The notes beneath the pieces are model-generated. The model saw only the letters and a program-made list of their open reading frames with translations. It ran no database searches and was not told where the DNA came from. From the NCBI GenBank assembly GCA_903893785.1, contig CAITNQ010000088.1, positions 1 to 61,417 of the forward strand: a DNA stretch of 61,417 nt. The letters run 5' to 3'. Positions 26,401-34,705 of this stretch are shown here, one piece after another (position 1 is the stretch's first letter; each line of letters opens with the position of its first letter). The DNA comes from an uncultured Gemmatimonadota bacterium (GTDB taxonomy: Bacteria > Latescibacterota > UBA2968 > UBA8231). Both the position numbers and the translations under genes were made by a program.

Positions 26401-29400
26401 TTCTCCTCCAGCCGCAGCGCCTTGCCGGCTTCGTCGTCATCGGTTACCAGGCGCTGGATTTCGCTATACGCCCGGCGTGCCTCGGCAATGGCTGCCCTGC
26501 GGTTGCGCGCCGGCGCCCCGGCGACCGCGGTGACCGCCTCGAGCAGGCGTTGCCCCCGACCCCGCCAGGCCCGCATCTCCTCCTCAAGGCGGTCCACATT
26601 GCGCTGGCCCAGGCCCATGCCCACGTAGGTCCCGCGGCGGCCGACCCGTTCGCAGGCGGCCAAGAACGCCTGAATGTCATAGGGGGTCAGTGCCCGCGGC
26701 TCGCGGCCGGCGCACCCATCGGCGATCACCAGGGAGCTGTTCGGATTGCCCTGGCGCATCAGCGCGACCAGTTTCGGGGGGTCCTGCAGCAGCTCGAGGA
26801 GCTGCGGGAACGGAATGCCCGTGTTCAGCACGTCGATGCCCTGCACGTCCTTCTCGTAGTCGCGGCCTGGGCCCCGGAGCTTGAGCACCAGGGCGTGGAT
26901 GCCGCCGCCGACACGCTGCAACAGGCTGTCGATCTGCGACTGAGGCAGCCGCGAGATCCCGGACCATCGGCGCAGGTCGCCGCCGTACACCTGGGCATTG
27001 GCGCGGATCTGCTCCTCGGTGAGACCGTAGTCACCCAGCTGCACCTGGACCCGGCCGGCGATCTCGTCGAGACGGGCGTCGCTGGTGTAGAAGAGCATGT
27101 CGTTGGTCGACGACTGGGTGACTGAGGTGACGACGACATCGGCGGGCGGCAGGTGACCCGGGAATGCCTGGCGCAGACGAGCCACCGCGCCCGCGTCATC
27201 TTCGCGAATGCCGAAGGTCTGCAGCACCTGGCGGGCGGCGCGCCGCGCGATCGGGTCAGCCGAATCCGGCGAAAAGCCCTCGAACATCAGACGGATGAGG
27301 TTCTGGCCCTCCTCGTCGAAGGCGTAGTGAAGGTGGTCACCGGTTTTGGCGAAGATCTCGAACAGCCGCAGGCCGGTCGAGAAACGCACGTCCTGCACCG
27401 GTTTGTACTCGGCCGACAGCGCGATACGGGCCTGGGTGTCCTGGGGACAGGCAGCGCACTTGTCGCGCGCCTGGCGCAAGGCGTCGTAGATGCTCCAGGC
27501 CTTGTAGAAGACCATGAAGCGGTTCACCTGCTCGGCGTTGATGATCATCTTCTCCACGGACCAATCCGCCGCCAGGTTGGCGATCAGGCGATCGCCCGGG
27601 GCCGTCTGGTGCCATGGACGGCCCAGGTTCTCCAGCGCCCGCGCGATCTTGGTCAGATGGAAGACCAGCAGGTCGCCCTGGATCCCGATATACTCGTTCA
27701 GCACCTCGTAGCGCAGCAGCTTCTCCGCCGCCCAGCGCTGCCAGTCCAGGTCGGTCTCGTAGTCGCTCCGATGCAGCAGGGCCTGTCGGGCCAGCTGCAT
27801 GACGCCCGCGTGCAGGTGGTCGGGCACCCCCATCTGCCGCAGTTTGACATCATTGGTGAGCGACAGCACGAAGGCCAGGAACAGGCCGTCCTTGGGGACG
27901 CAGTAGCCGCCGTAACCCTCGCCAGGCGGCGGGATGTAGCGGTCGCCGCGCAGGTTCATCTGGTCGCCCATGTCCTGAGCGTCACCTTCGAGCACCGCCA
28001 TACAGAGCAGGCCGAGGGCATTGGACCCGGCGAAGTGAGTTACGGTCAGTCCGTTTTCCGAGGTCTTCTGGATCTCGGCGTAAGCGAGGGCCGGCTGCTC
28101 CTCCACCCCGCCCTCATTGACCAGGCTGTAGAACTCGAATCCGGCCTGGGCCGCTGCTGCGTCGGCCCCGCCGACCCACTGCCGCCACTTGACCACCGAG
28201 TCCCGCTCGCGGTGGCCCAGGTTCACCCGGCTGGGAGTGTACAACAGGTTGTAGCGCTTGTTGCCCCCCGTGGCCTGGTAGTAATAGCGCGGGTCCATGG
28301 TGAGCGCGTTCAGGTCGTGTCGGGCGATAACGCGCTTGCGCGCCGTGGACCGCCCCAACTGCGAATGCATCCGCAGGACTGTGCGTTCGCGGGCCTCCAG
28401 ATCCAGCTCCGGCCGTTCGGCGGTCAGGGCCCGGAATACCTCGCGCCGCGCCAGGCAGCGCATGGCGCTGGCCAGTTCGGCGTGATAGTCAGGTTCGCTC
28501 TCGACCACCACCCGACGGGCCCGTTCCTCGTCCAGTTCCGGTCGCGCTTCGCGCACCAATTCGACGCGTTGCTCGAAGGCGCGGCCATTGCTGGTCACCA
28601 CTTGAGGCATGGCCGCGGCGATGAGGTCTTCGCGGTGCTCCTGCAGGAACTGCTCCACCCGCGTCAGGTCGCGGATGGGCACCGTGTCCAACGTGGCTTC
28701 GGGGTCGTCGCCGACTTCCAGGAGAGTGGCCAGCAGGGCAACCTGCTCGGCCACTGGGCGGTAGCTGCCCACCACCGTGGCCACCGCCATCGGCGGCGTG
28801 AAACGCTGGTCGGCCATCACCTCCTCAACCACCACTTCCATGCCCAGGTCGGCAATCACTCGGCGTCCGACTTCGTGCATGCGGTGCCGGTACCTGGCCA
28901 TTTCGGCGTCGACCTCTGCCTCCAGGCCATGGGTGCGGATGACGTTGAACAACGCCATCTCTTCTTCGATCCAGGACTGCACATAGCCTTCCGTCATGCC
29001 GGCTGACTCGGTCGTCAGAATGTGCAGTGACGAAACCGGTCGCGTGCGCTCCATGGCCACGGCCGTGGCCGCCGCGGCCCGTTGCCGGGCCGCCTCCGGC
29101 AGAGCGGCAAAAGCGCGCTCGACGGCCGTCGGCAGGGGGCCGTTCCCGGCTGCCGCCAGCGCCTGGCCCACCAGGTTGGCGGCATCCTGGCGATGCGACT
29201 CGCAGAGGACTCGCCGGAGAGCCTGTCGCCGCGGGATCTTCTCGGTCTCCACCAACCGGTGGATGACATCGGCCAGCGCATCTTCGCTGGCGCCCACCAG
29301 GGCGGCCAGAGGGCCGATGGCCGGATGGATCTTGGGCGCCGTCGCCAGGGCTTGGCGGACCGCCTCCTCGGGGGCCATCTCAGGCGCCGCGGCCTGGATG

Positions 29401-31361
29401 GCCGTGGCCTTGGCGGCCAGACGCCGGTCGCTCTCGACCAACAGGGCACGGGCCAGGGCGACACGCTCCGAGGTCATCACCTCCTCAAGGTTCAGAGCCC
29501 AGAACTCGGCGTGGAAGCGGAAGAACGCCTCCATGGCCTCTTGGTCGACTTCGGTCTGGATCTGGTCTACCTCGACCGTCTCGCCGCCCACCTGTACTTC
29601 GCGCTTGATCACGCGTTCCTTGATGAACAGGGGAATGGCCTCGATCCAGTCATTGACCTTGGCGATCCAGTGGACATCGGTCGGTCTGCCGGCCACCGCC
29701 ACCCGCCCGAGCCCCGGGGTGCTATAGATGTAGTCGCCGCCCTGGCGTAGCAGGTCCTTCAGGTCGTCCTCCTTGCCCGAATGGACCTCGCGGAAGGCGT
29801 TGGCGTTGGCCAGGTTGATGGCCTCGCCGGGGTGCAGACGCTGCATCTGCAGGACAAAGGCGGCCGGGTCCTTGGGGCACTCCTCCAGCTGGCGCCGCAA
29901 CCGGGCGGAGAGCGCCAGCAGGCTGTCGGTCAACGCCGCTGCGGCCGCCACGCGCTCGCGCGACAACTCGGCCGCCCCGCGCGACAGCAACCGCCGCGAG
30001 GCGCTGTCGGCCTCGTCGAGAATGCGTTTGGCTGTGTCGCTCTGATGCTTGACCAGCGCCTCGTCGAAGGAATTGAGGGCCCCCACCAGGCGGGCGAAGG
30101 GCGTGCGCTTCTGTTCCTGCACCAGGTGCAGCAGCCGGGTCGCGGCGGTGTGCAGCGCGCCGATATCGCGGGTGGCCTTCTCGATCTTGCGCGCCAGCGG
30201 GGCCAGTTTGTCCTTGTCGCCGACGTACTTGGCCGTCGACAGCAGGTTGGCCTGATTGCCGAAGGCGCGCGACAGGCGTCCGGACACCAGTCGGATGTTG
30301 TTCTCGTAGGCCCAGGCAGAGATCCGACGGATGTTCTCGCCTTCAGTCAGGTAGTCAAAGCCCTTGGAGATCACCGTGTTGATAGTCGCGCGCCACTGGT
30401 CCAGGTCGTCGTAGTCCTGGTCCAGCAGGCTGAACACGTGATCCTGCGGGTAGGGGAAGTCTATGCGATCCTGCAACCGCACCCAGGTGGCCCATTTGTC
30501 GCGCCACTTGAGGGTCTTCTCCAGGTGCTCGATGAGGCGGTCAGCCTGGGAGGCGATGGCTTCGCCGTCGCCTGCCTCCAGCCAGCCGGTAGGCGCCGAC
30601 AGGCTCGCCCGCTGGGTTGTCAGCGCTGTCGCCAGCGCCGCCGGATCGTTGGCATAGCGCACACTGTCCAGCGCCAGCCCGGCGCGCAGGATGGCTTCCG
30701 TGGGGACGCCGGCCAGCGTGGACAGGTCCAGGTGTTCCTGCTCGGCGGCCAGACGCGCGTCGTACAGCGACGTGAAGGCGTTGGCGAAGACATGCCCGCA
30801 GTCGGCCGTGGACTGGCGCAGGAAGCGCTGCAGTTGGTCGCGCTGAACGGCGGACAGCAGGCCGTACAGATCGAACACCCGGTGGATGGCCGTGCGCTGC
30901 GGAGTGCGCGGATTGAGCATGGAGAGGGTGCCCAGCAGCACCAGGCCGGCCCAATGGGCCTGCGCGGCATCGTTCGGGTCGCTGGCCCAGGTGCAGTCGA
31001 GGTAAAGCTTGGCGCGCTGGCCGGCCGGTTCCGGCGGGAAGAGGCGCGCCACGCGGTCGTTCTCCTTCATGAAAACGACGTCCAGCGCACCACCGCCCGT
31101 GGCCAGGTCCTTCAGGATTGGCTTCAGGACGGGATGACCCCGATGGCCCTTGACAAAGGCGGCCACCCCGGCCTCGAACACCAGAGCCGTCGTGCGGGCT
31201 GCGGCCGGGGTACGCGCCGGCAGGTCGAAGGCCACCAGGCCGCGGGCAATCGTCGCCTTGGCCGTACCCACCGGCGTACCCTCCTGGCGGTACGAGATGT
31301 GGGAGTACTCGGCCTCCTTGCCGGTGTCCGTCATGTGTACGGGCAAGTAGACGCTCTGCAT
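23493..31361 (-). CDS. Giant 2622-residue protein with a C-terminal ATP-grasp-like region
   Basis: A single uninterrupted frame. ATG 31361 has AGAGGT 5 nt upstream. There is no signal peptide and no clear membrane segment, so it is probably cytosolic. Most of the length is helical and charged with no family I recognise; notable spots are a CAAC cysteine pair (DKCAACPQD), the conserved-looking GGYCVPKDGLF around Cys1154 and THFAGSNALGLLCMAVLEGD. Near the C-terminus the order VLIKGAAESGARNLKVFD (Lys2313), SLRIIASAP, VATNVGRGG (Asn2433) and HLEPNVGVGLW (Glu2561, Asn2563) mirrors the nucleotide- and metal-binding motifs of ATP-grasp enzymes and of the gene next downstream. Ligase activity is inference. 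The gene's composition resembles its neighbours, giving no sign of recent transfer. Confidence 0.85.
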   Translation of the reverse strand: MQSVYLPVHMTDTGKEAEYSHISYRQEGTPVGTAKATIARGLVAFDLPARTPAAARTTALVFEAGVAAFVKGHRGHPVLKPILKDLATGGGALDVVFMKENDRVARLFPPEPAGQRAKLYLDCTWASDPNDAAQAHWAGLVLLGTLSMLNPRTPQRTAIHRVFDLYGLLSAVQRDQLQRFLRQSTADCGHVFANAFTSLYDARLAAEQEHLDLSTLAGVPTEAILRAGLALDSVRYANDPAALATALTTQRASLSAPTGWLEAGDGEAIASQADRLIEHLEKTLKWRDKWATWVRLQDRIDFPYPQDHVFSLLDQDYDDLDQWRATINTVISKGFDYLTEGENIRRISAWAYENNIRLVSGRLSRAFGNQANLLSTAKYVGDKDKLAPLARKIEKATRDIGALHTAATRLLHLVQEQKRTPFARLVGALNSFDEALVKHQSDTAKRILDEADSASRRLLSRGAAELSRERVAAAAALTDSLLALSARLRRQLEECPKDPAAFVLQMQRLHPGEAINLANANAFREVHSGKEDDLKDLLRQGGDYIYSTPGLGRVAVAGRPTDVHWIAKVNDWIEAIPLFIKERVIKREVQVGGETVEVDQIQTEVDQEAMEAFFRFHAEFWALNLEEVMTSERVALARALLVESDRRLAAKATAIQAAAPEMAPEEAVRQALATAPKIHPAIGPLAALVGASEDALADVIHRLVETEKIPRRQALRRVLCESHRQDAANLVGQALAAAGNGPLPTAVERAFAALPEAARQRAAAATAVAMERTRPVSSLHILTTESAGMTEGYVQSWIEEEMALFNVIRTHGLEAEVDAEMARYRHRMHEVGRRVIADLGMEVVVEEVMADQRFTPPMAVATVVGSYRPVAEQVALLATLLEVGDDPEATLDTVPIRDLTRVEQFLQEHREDLIAAAMPQVVTSNGRAFEQRVELVREARPELDEERARRVVVESEPDYHAELASAMRCLARREVFRALTAERPELDLEARERTVLRMHSQLGRSTARKRVIARHDLNALTMDPRYYYQATGGNKRYNLLYTPSRVNLGHRERDSVVKWRQWVGGADAAAAQAGFEFYSLVNEGGVEEQPALAYAEIQKTSENGLTVTHFAGSNALGLLCMAVLEGDAQDMGDQMNLRGDRYIPPPGEGYGGYCVPKDGLFLAFVLSLTNDVKLRQMGVPDHLHAGVMQLARQALLHRSDYETDLDWQRWAAEKLLRYEVLNEYIGIQGDLLVFHLTKIARALENLGRPWHQTAPGDRLIANLAADWSVEKMIINAEQVNRFMVFYKAWSIYDALRQARDKCAACPQDTQARIALSAEYKPVQDVRFSTGLRLFEIFAKTGDHLHYAFDEEGQNLIRLMFEGFSPDSADPIARRAARQVLQTFGIREDDAGAVARLRQAFPGHLPPADVVVTSVTQSSTNDMLFYTSDARLDEIAGRVQVQLGDYGLTEEQIRANAQVYGGDLRRWSGISRLPQSQIDSLLQRVGGGIHALVLKLRGPGRDYEKDVQGIDVLNTGIPFPQLLELLQDPPKLVALMRQGNPNSSLVIADGCAGREPRALTPYDIQAFLAACERVGRRGTYVGMGLGQRNVDRLEEEMRAWRGRGQRLLEAVTAVAGAPARNRRAAIAEARRAYSEIQRLVTDDDEAGKALRLEEKLRRFRKWRERDAFISQARVKVAAGLPLAQLDQGTWLAGLGGAFCLMGANRNQTEASLQAFDEGVQLIAASGEVTSTGATPFDAEEVGQIRAALLRPAYEPDPARFTQQKLVESSSKAVEVAAVEALERRRALRVRAEKAKAMSDREAGFQEVMRSSAGAAFDACQTQARASLTELLQRVRAFDSASATATEDRALIHRAFGQLIGHTRLGLADLAQLLGDGPRRQTFQQRVEKVYAGREIVLEDWKQLAGGYEDIGDLARLAEAAAADPARLHQVTLAMELFYATFALAQTLQFAVDPPAEIDERVFYKNLTDFFAETINDHWHNYAPWIFDRGTAFSHLAAEELFALAGERHAWLYEYLRLVLVRCTALRDLPAADVDALLGRMDTDGLVAGIGAGADTEVERRWRAYNQLREISFIHSDGFATPRVFHDFDPDLVQADARVNVVFVYPVGRTHVSRALREGPSLNARLQAEGRRGANLMITRHAQVHRFAGAGRDQLAITDAHLYVDQQTFTRALQQHQGLSQAEACAAVTAAEQAGALTPKGIRLAVRFSRPVPVGSMIPFHGLPVYASGRSEDLGLPATVQSLIFSEITYDKSLYPQIYTPETGVHLPPEMDWNQSFAVGRSEAEVKRLMAEGHAEGDFAGLNRFAKDYPIVLIKGAAESGARNLKVFDLQDDAGRVDPGAVAEAVEFLYQVARRQNVVVQTAILTSPEFWAAPELMERFVERQITEWNTPVVRNRLPRSQVYGSLRIIASAPGPDQPYNVAFPISLCSLQVATNVGRGGTLEKLLDEFVAEEFRGQIRPGLESEAPKVMHALAAFAQRYAARFEQSRQRPVGQDARGVSYAWPPYMMLDYLVSPVFDRPGRLVDIEPVYDQAGRRIGSAPILQDEHGRSQARITGWQFIHLEPNVGVGLWDRFNLREEVLETEASRRAGRPFDWEQVGTSDRVVLRNFVLAGEEYLDAVRQGQ

Positions 31362-31861
31362 CGCTTACCTCTCGGGGGAGGGCGGTGGCCAGGTCGGCCA
31401 GCCGCAGATGTCGGCATCGGGCAGGCGGCAGGACCCCGCCTGCGGCGCGGCGTCCGGCCACGGTCAGGCGGCCCGGACGGGGGCCTTGGTACCAAAGTCA
31501 ATCTAGGCCGGTCCCGCTCCAGCGGCCACTCCGGGAAGCGCGGATTGATGCGCTATCCGCGCATGGCTGGGGGCCTCGCGGCGGTCGACGCCGACGGTCC
31601 GCCAGGCGCGCGCCGGCCGGCGGTGGCCCTGTCTGCGGGCCGCTGCCGCTCTCCGCCCGGAGGCGGCCCTTACGGGTTCCCGGCACGGCTGGCGTGCCTG
31701 TTTGGCCTGGAACGGGGGGCGCCGTTGGGCCCCGCGGTCCCGTGCGGCCCGGTCGCGGGCGGCCGACACGCCGCGCCGACCGCCTTCACAGCGTCCCCGA
31801 AGAGATGCGCTATCTGCGCATCGATGGTAGCCCGTTGCAGGGCCGCGATCCGCGGCGCCGT
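31362..31861. other. Non-coding gap with a duplicated dyad motif
   Basis: Upstream of the giant gene. No ORF here has a ribosome binding site or recognisable product, and I found no convincing promoter. The dyad-symmetric motif ATGCGCTATCYGCGCAT occurs at 31548-31564 (C, imperfect dyad) and 31805-31821 (T, perfect 6-bp arms), 257 bp apart, and may be a regulator site. Confidence 0.4.
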
Positions 31862-32115
31862 TGGGCGGGGTTGGCCGGGGCGTCCGCCGGTGGCGCCCTC
31901 TGCCGAGGTCTGGCGGGGTTTGCAGCGTCCGCCGCTGGCGCCCTCTGCCGAGGTCTGGCGGGGTTTGCAGCGTCCGCCGCTGGCGCCCTCTGCCGAGGCC
32001 TGGCGGGGTTTGCAGCGTCCGCCGCTGGCGCCATCTGCCGAGGCCTGGCGGGGTTTGCAGCGTCCGCCGCTGGCGCCCTCTGCCGTGGCCTGGCGGGGTT
32101 TACAGCGTCCGCCGC
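31862..32115. repeat. 45-bp tandem array at the 3' end of the AraC-type gene
   Basis: Unit starts are at 31899, 31944, 31989, 32034 and 32079 (period 45), with a degenerate unit before 31899. The central units differ by one or two bases. The last unit overlaps the end of the araC-type gene: that gene's final codons (Arg-Arg-Thr-Leu-stop) lie inside it. The gene's TAA (32100-32102) comes from a single base that differs from the other units, where the codon reads CAA. The period is a multiple of three, so frames stay open across it, which explains several long spurious ORFs. Confidence 0.92.
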
Positions 32116-32918
32116 CAGGTGCGTCCGCCCGACAGACGGTAGTCCGAGGGGGGAATGCCGACCAACGCTTTGAACACCGAGGAGAAGTGACTGAAGGAAC
32201 GGTACCCAACGCTTAGTCCTACTTGGGTAACCGAGAGCGTGCTCTCGAGCAACAGGTGCTTGCCGTACTCGATGCGCAGCTCGGTGAGCCGTTCGACCAG
32301 CGTCCGGCCGGTCGCCTGGCGGTACACCCGTGCCAGGTGGGCCGGCGACAGATGCACCGCATCGGCCACCTGCCGCCGCGATAGCGCTCGGGTCAGATTG
32401 TTGCGCATGAAGCTGTCCACCTGCCGCACCAGCTCGCGGTGGTGGACGGCGTTGACCAGAGAAAGGGCCGGAGCCGAGGCACTGGCGCGGGTAGCCGACC
32501 GGCGCAAGCCCACGAGCAGCTTCACCAGCAGGGCACCGACCAGATCGTCGGCGTCAGCGTCGGCCGGTTGCTGCACTTCGCTGACCAGATCGAGCACGTC
32601 CTGCTGCAGCTCGGGCGGTGTGGCCAGCACGCAGTTGGTGATCGGACCCAGGGTCAGACGCTGGTTGGTGAAGTGGGCCCACAGGTAACCAGGGGCACGA
32701 TCGCGCGAGCGCGGCGAACGGACCGCTCCGGGCGGGATGAGGATCGATTCCTCCGGAGCCAGCACGAACTCACGACCGTCGACCACCATCTCAACGGTGC
32801 CGTACAGAACACAGTACCACTGGTGGACGTCGTGTCGATGCGGGCCGTAGTGGTACGCGGTCCCCTGCTCCCGGTAGCCGATTCGGTGCAGGACGATGGG
32901 CAGGTCGGCATTGGCCAT
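32100..32918 (-). CDS. AraC-family transcription regulator with an N-terminal cupin sensor
   Basis: A 272-residue DNA-binding regulator. Residues ~15-100 form a cupin-like sensing domain (YGPHRHDVHQWYCVLYGTVEM, VLAPEESILIPPGAVRS). Residues ~165-265 form the double helix-turn-helix domain (LSRRQVADAVHLSPAHLARVYR, TQVGLSVGYRSFSHFSSVFKALVGIPPSDYR). Such proteins usually sense a sugar or other small molecule and act on nearby genes. ATG 32918 is 36 nt after the HDOD gene's stop, so the two may be co-transcribed. The C-terminus ends in the 45-bp array, where one base change supplies the stop codon. The target genes are not apparent. Confidence 0.93.
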   Translation of the reverse strand: MANADLPIVLHRIGYREQGTAYHYGPHRHDVHQWYCVLYGTVEMVVDGREFVLAPEESILIPPGAVRSPRSRDRAPGYLWAHFTNQRLTLGPITNCVLATPPELQQDVLDLVSEVQQPADADADDLVGALLVKLLVGLRRSATRASASAPALSLVNAVHHRELVRQVDSFMRNNLTRALSRRQVADAVHLSPAHLARVYRQATGRTLVERLTELRIEYGKHLLLESTLSVTQVGLSVGYRSFSHFSSVFKALVGIPPSDYRLSGGRTWRRTL

Positions 32919-32954
32919 AGTCTCCCGCCTGGCCAGGAATCGACGCCAGAACGC

Positions 32955-34559
32955 TCAGGCCGTCTGCTGCAGGAAGGTGAGGGCGTTGGCGCGGATCTTG
33001 GGGCCGAGCAGATAGCACAGCTTCATGAACGTGCGCGTATCAACCCGGTCCCACAGCACCGTGGGTACCTCCATGCGACTGAGCACATCCGCCAGGTCAC
33101 CGCCGAGGTCCTCGTCGATGGCCGCGTCCACGGCGGCGCTGAGGTTCTTGCCGGCTTTCTTCTTCACCCCGGCCTCCAGGCGTGCCAGCAGCCGTGGATA
33201 CGGGTGGTGCTGTTCGGGGGCGGGGAAGGGATACAGGGTACTGGCGGCCTGATTCGCCAGCGCGACCAGCGCCACCAGCTCCGGCGAGCCGGCGTGCACC
33301 TGGTGGTGGTGCCCGATGACCTGCCGCAGGACCGGGTCCAGGTCCCATCGCTCGGCCAACCGGCCGCCAATGACTTCGTGGTCGATGTCTTTCATGAGGA
33401 AACGCTCGATATCGACCACGGAGCGCGCCCACAGTCTGCCCGTGGGCTCCAACTCGCTGGCCTCGGCCTCGATCAGCGCCAACACCAGGCTCAGCGACCC
33501 CTCCAGGCACAGCAGCATGGTGATCTTGCCAATGTCGTGGAGCATGCCCGCGGTGAAGGGGTCGTCCGCTCGGTTCAGCGCGAACCGCTCCCACACGCGG
33601 GTGGCCGCCAGGACCTCCAATTGCTCAGGTTCCAGTCCCAAGCGGTCCAGTTCGGCCCGCTGCTGCGCTGTCAGGGCCTCGCCGTCGGCCGGCATCGACA
33701 GCAGCTTGGCGAAGAATGCCGTGGCCAGGGAATGGCGCCAGAACTGCTCGATGGTTGCCTCGGTGGTGCGGTGAAACAGCTGGCGGATCTGGCAGGCGGT
33801 GACGATCTCGCGGATGGTGCGGGCGCTGGCCAGAGCGACGGCCTGCTCGACGGTCTCCACCCGGGTGCGGAAGGCGTACCGGGCACTGTTGAGGAGGCGC
33901 AGAACCACCGTCCGCGTGGTGATGTCCGGATCGATCGCCTCGGCCCATTTCTTCGGCGGATCCAGATCGTCCAGCTGCGCCACGCGGCGCTGGGTGTCTG
34001 GCAGCGAGGGGAATTTGTTCACCGCGTCCAGGCGCCGGTCGATCATGGCGGCCCGTTCGTCGGGCGTCATGGACTCGGCTTCGAATGACGGCGCGACCGC
34101 CGACAGTACGAAGTCGTCCACCACCGGGCCGAAGAACTCCTCGCCGGCGTTCTTGGCCAGGACGATGACAATCCCCATTTCCTCCAGGTTTTTCTTCATT
34201 TTCTGGTGTGAGATGGGGTCGCTCCCCAGAGGATTGGCCTGGGGGTCGATGACCATGACGATATGGGTCTTCTTGGACAACATGCGCGCGACGGTGACGG
34301 CATTGCCGCGCAGACCCGGACCGATGAGGATCATCCGCACGGCCTGGAGGTACCGACGCAACGCCACGGCCACATCGGAGCTGTCGGCGCAGACCGCGTA
34401 CTTGATCCGGTGCTCCGGTGCCAGCAGCGCGTTCTCGGACCGCAGTTGCCGCATGAGGGCGTTCAGATGCGGCTTGGGCTGGATGCGGTCGCCGATGATG
34501 ATGAGGGGGTTGGTGCTGTCGCTGCCTGCTTCTCCGCTCAACGGAGTCGCCCCTCCCAC
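32955..34559 (-). CDS. HDOD-domain protein with a receiver-like N-terminus
   Basis: A 534-residue signalling protein. The C-terminal ~370 residues contain an HDOD domain (FPSLPDTQRRVAQLDDLD, VLRLLNSARYAFRTRVETVEQAV, HDIGKITMLL, DHEVIGGRLAERW), a degenerate HD phosphohydrolase fold used in bacterial signal output; HD at HDIGK is intact here, but most HDOD proteins are not enzymes. The N-terminal ~150 residues (NPLIIIGDRI...MILIGPGLRGNAVTVARMLSKK...HIVMVID) look like a Rossmann or receiver-like fold without a clear phospho-acceptor site. The start is GTG 34559 by ORF length; TTG 34541, with GGAGG about 10 nt upstream, is an alternative. It sits upstream of the AraC-type gene. Confidence 0.75.
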   Translation of the reverse strand: MGGATPLSGEAGSDSTNPLIIIGDRIQPKPHLNALMRQLRSENALLAPEHRIKYAVCADSSDVAVALRRYLQAVRMILIGPGLRGNAVTVARMLSKKTHIVMVIDPQANPLGSDPISHQKMKKNLEEMGIVIVLAKNAGEEFFGPVVDDFVLSAVAPSFEAESMTPDERAAMIDRRLDAVNKFPSLPDTQRRVAQLDDLDPPKKWAEAIDPDITTRTVVLRLLNSARYAFRTRVETVEQAVALASARTIREIVTACQIRQLFHRTTEATIEQFWRHSLATAFFAKLLSMPADGEALTAQQRAELDRLGLEPEQLEVLAATRVWERFALNRADDPFTAGMLHDIGKITMLLCLEGSLSLVLALIEAEASELEPTGRLWARSVVDIERFLMKDIDHEVIGGRLAERWDLDPVLRQVIGHHHQVHAGSPELVALVALANQAASTLYPFPAPEQHHPYPRLLARLEAGVKKKAGKNLSAAVDAAIDEDLGGDLADVLSRMEVPTVLWDRVDTRTFMKLCYLLGPKIRANALTFLQQTA

Positions 34560-34644
34560 GCGCGGGTAGTACGGGGCGGGCCTGCACGGCGCCTGCCACG
34601 GGGCCCGACGAGGCCCGGTCCCTCAAGTTAGCGGACCCGCACAA

Positions 34645-34683
34645 AAAGGGCAAATGCCGGCGGCCGAAGTCTGCCGCCGGCAT
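34645..34683 (-). terminator. Intrinsic terminator after the NtrC-type regulator gene
   Basis: On the minus strand an 11-bp perfect stem (ATGCCGGCGGC, 34673-34683 with 34654-34664, 8-nt loop) is followed by TTTGCCCTTTTTG, a T-rich tail. It lies about 23 nt after the stop of the response-regulator gene. Confidence 0.85.
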
Positions 34684-34705
34684 CGATCGCCGTCTGCCAG
34701 TGGTC

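Noticed and set aside
31385..32173. Plus-strand ORF across the gap and 45-bp array
   Set aside because: Its length is explained by GC-rich composition and the repeat; no ribosome binding site and low-complexity Arg/Pro/Gly product.
29781..32216. Long plus-strand ORF (811 codons) opposite the giant gene
   Set aside because: It is antisense to a well-supported gene and runs on through the 45-bp array, where frames stay open because the unit is divisible by three. No ribosome binding site or family resemblance.
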